Both the position numbers and the translations under genes were made by a program. Of a DNA stretch of 64,000 bases, positions 63,618 to 64,000 are shown in pieces (positions within the stretch are counted from its first letter, which is position 1; every line of letters begins with the position of its first letter). The notes below the pieces were generated by a model that saw only the letters and a program-made list of their open reading frames with translations, made no database searches and was not told where the DNA came from. Source of the DNA: Leguminivora glycinivorella (Eukaryota; Arthropoda; Insecta; Lepidoptera; Tortricidae); contig NC_062975.1 in assembly GCF_023078275.1 (NCBI RefSeq), forward strand, positions 8,035,141 through 8,099,140, in the 5' to 3' direction.

Positions 63618-64000
63618 ACCATGGATCGTACACATGGGTCCCGATAATACGGTCATGATACACTTTTGCAAGACAGCGAATAATTCTTGTAAACATGAGA
63701 TAAGTGTACTCTAGCCAAACGTTCGTTTGGTTTGATTTAGGTCACGCCAGATTCTGGGTTATAATTGATTCCACACACGAGTATGAAATGAACAGTACAA
63801 AACGGGGTTATTAACATTCAAATTGATAATATTAGGGCATGAATAAACAAGTAATAATTACAGTGCCATATTTTATTCCACTCACTCGGGATACCTAGTA
63901 TTACCTAGGCATACTGTGATCACGGACGTAAACCTACGTTAGAAATGTACGGTCAAATAATAAACCATAAAGTCCCGTCTCGACTCAGTTTTGCAAATTA
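63618..64000. other. No supported feature to window end
   Basis: Nothing recognisable; the minus frame 63456-63671 lacks motifs. Confidence 0.35.

Overview
This window looks like non-coding, repeat-rich DNA from a moth or butterfly (Lepidoptera). It is AT-rich and no open reading frame reads as a host protein. Many stretches match repeat families I know from lepidopteran genomes: short Helitron-like elements ending in GCGGGCAAAAGCTAG, elements carrying (GTCC)n microsatellites and starting AGGGTTCCGTAG, tRNA-like retroposons with a CCGGGATTCGAACCCGGGA core, and LINE 3' ends with (TTTA)n or (TATTG)n tails. I see no rRNA, CRISPR or bacterial features, and no viral gene. The stretch is best read as intergenic or deep-intronic sequence, and I cannot assign a host gene.

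Layout. 0-6 kb: inverted-repeat MITEs, a retroposon copy, and a (GTCC)n element interrupted both by a LINE tail and by an inverted copy of its own family (4758-6102). 6-10 kb: two TTAA-flanked MITEs, a TTA-flanked palindromic MITE and a 52-bp tandem repeat. 11-13.4 kb: a Helitron-like element, two tRNA-like SINEs, and a tandem duplication whose first copy holds a TA-flanked MITE and a LINE tail with a 10-bp target duplication. 14-17 kb: a 121-bp tandem array, a retroposon, an RTE-type tail and a perfect 22-bp hairpin. 22-28.5 kb: LINE tails, SINEs and the longest coding relic, an unbroken C-terminal part of an RTE-type reverse transcriptase (26608-27495). 29-33 kb: nested MITEs and two short tails of the same RTE family. 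36-41.2 kb: a GC-rich palindrome, a hAT-like MITE with an 8-bp duplication, and a foldback structure of about 2.1 kb with two near-identical arms of about 1 kb. 41-54 kb: further Helitron-like copies, LINE tails, a mariner transposase relic and a cluster of three CGTAGCCGAATG MITEs. 54.3-55.7 kb: a head-to-tail Helitron-like dimer with an exact end-to-start junction, and twin 229-bp elements each with an 8-bp duplication. 56-60.6 kb: a MITE split by a retroposon and a second filled/empty site pair. About 56.8-59.4 kb and 62-64 kb are largely unique sequence.

The only coding relics are transposon enzymes (RTE-type and other LINE proteins, mariner transposase), and most are truncated or broken. 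The short elements carry no genes and depend on enzymes encoded elsewhere. The main value of the window is its insertion record: nested copies, target-site duplications and within-window empty sites give element ends and relative ages directly. All family names rest on motif recognition and termini read by eye; no database search was run.
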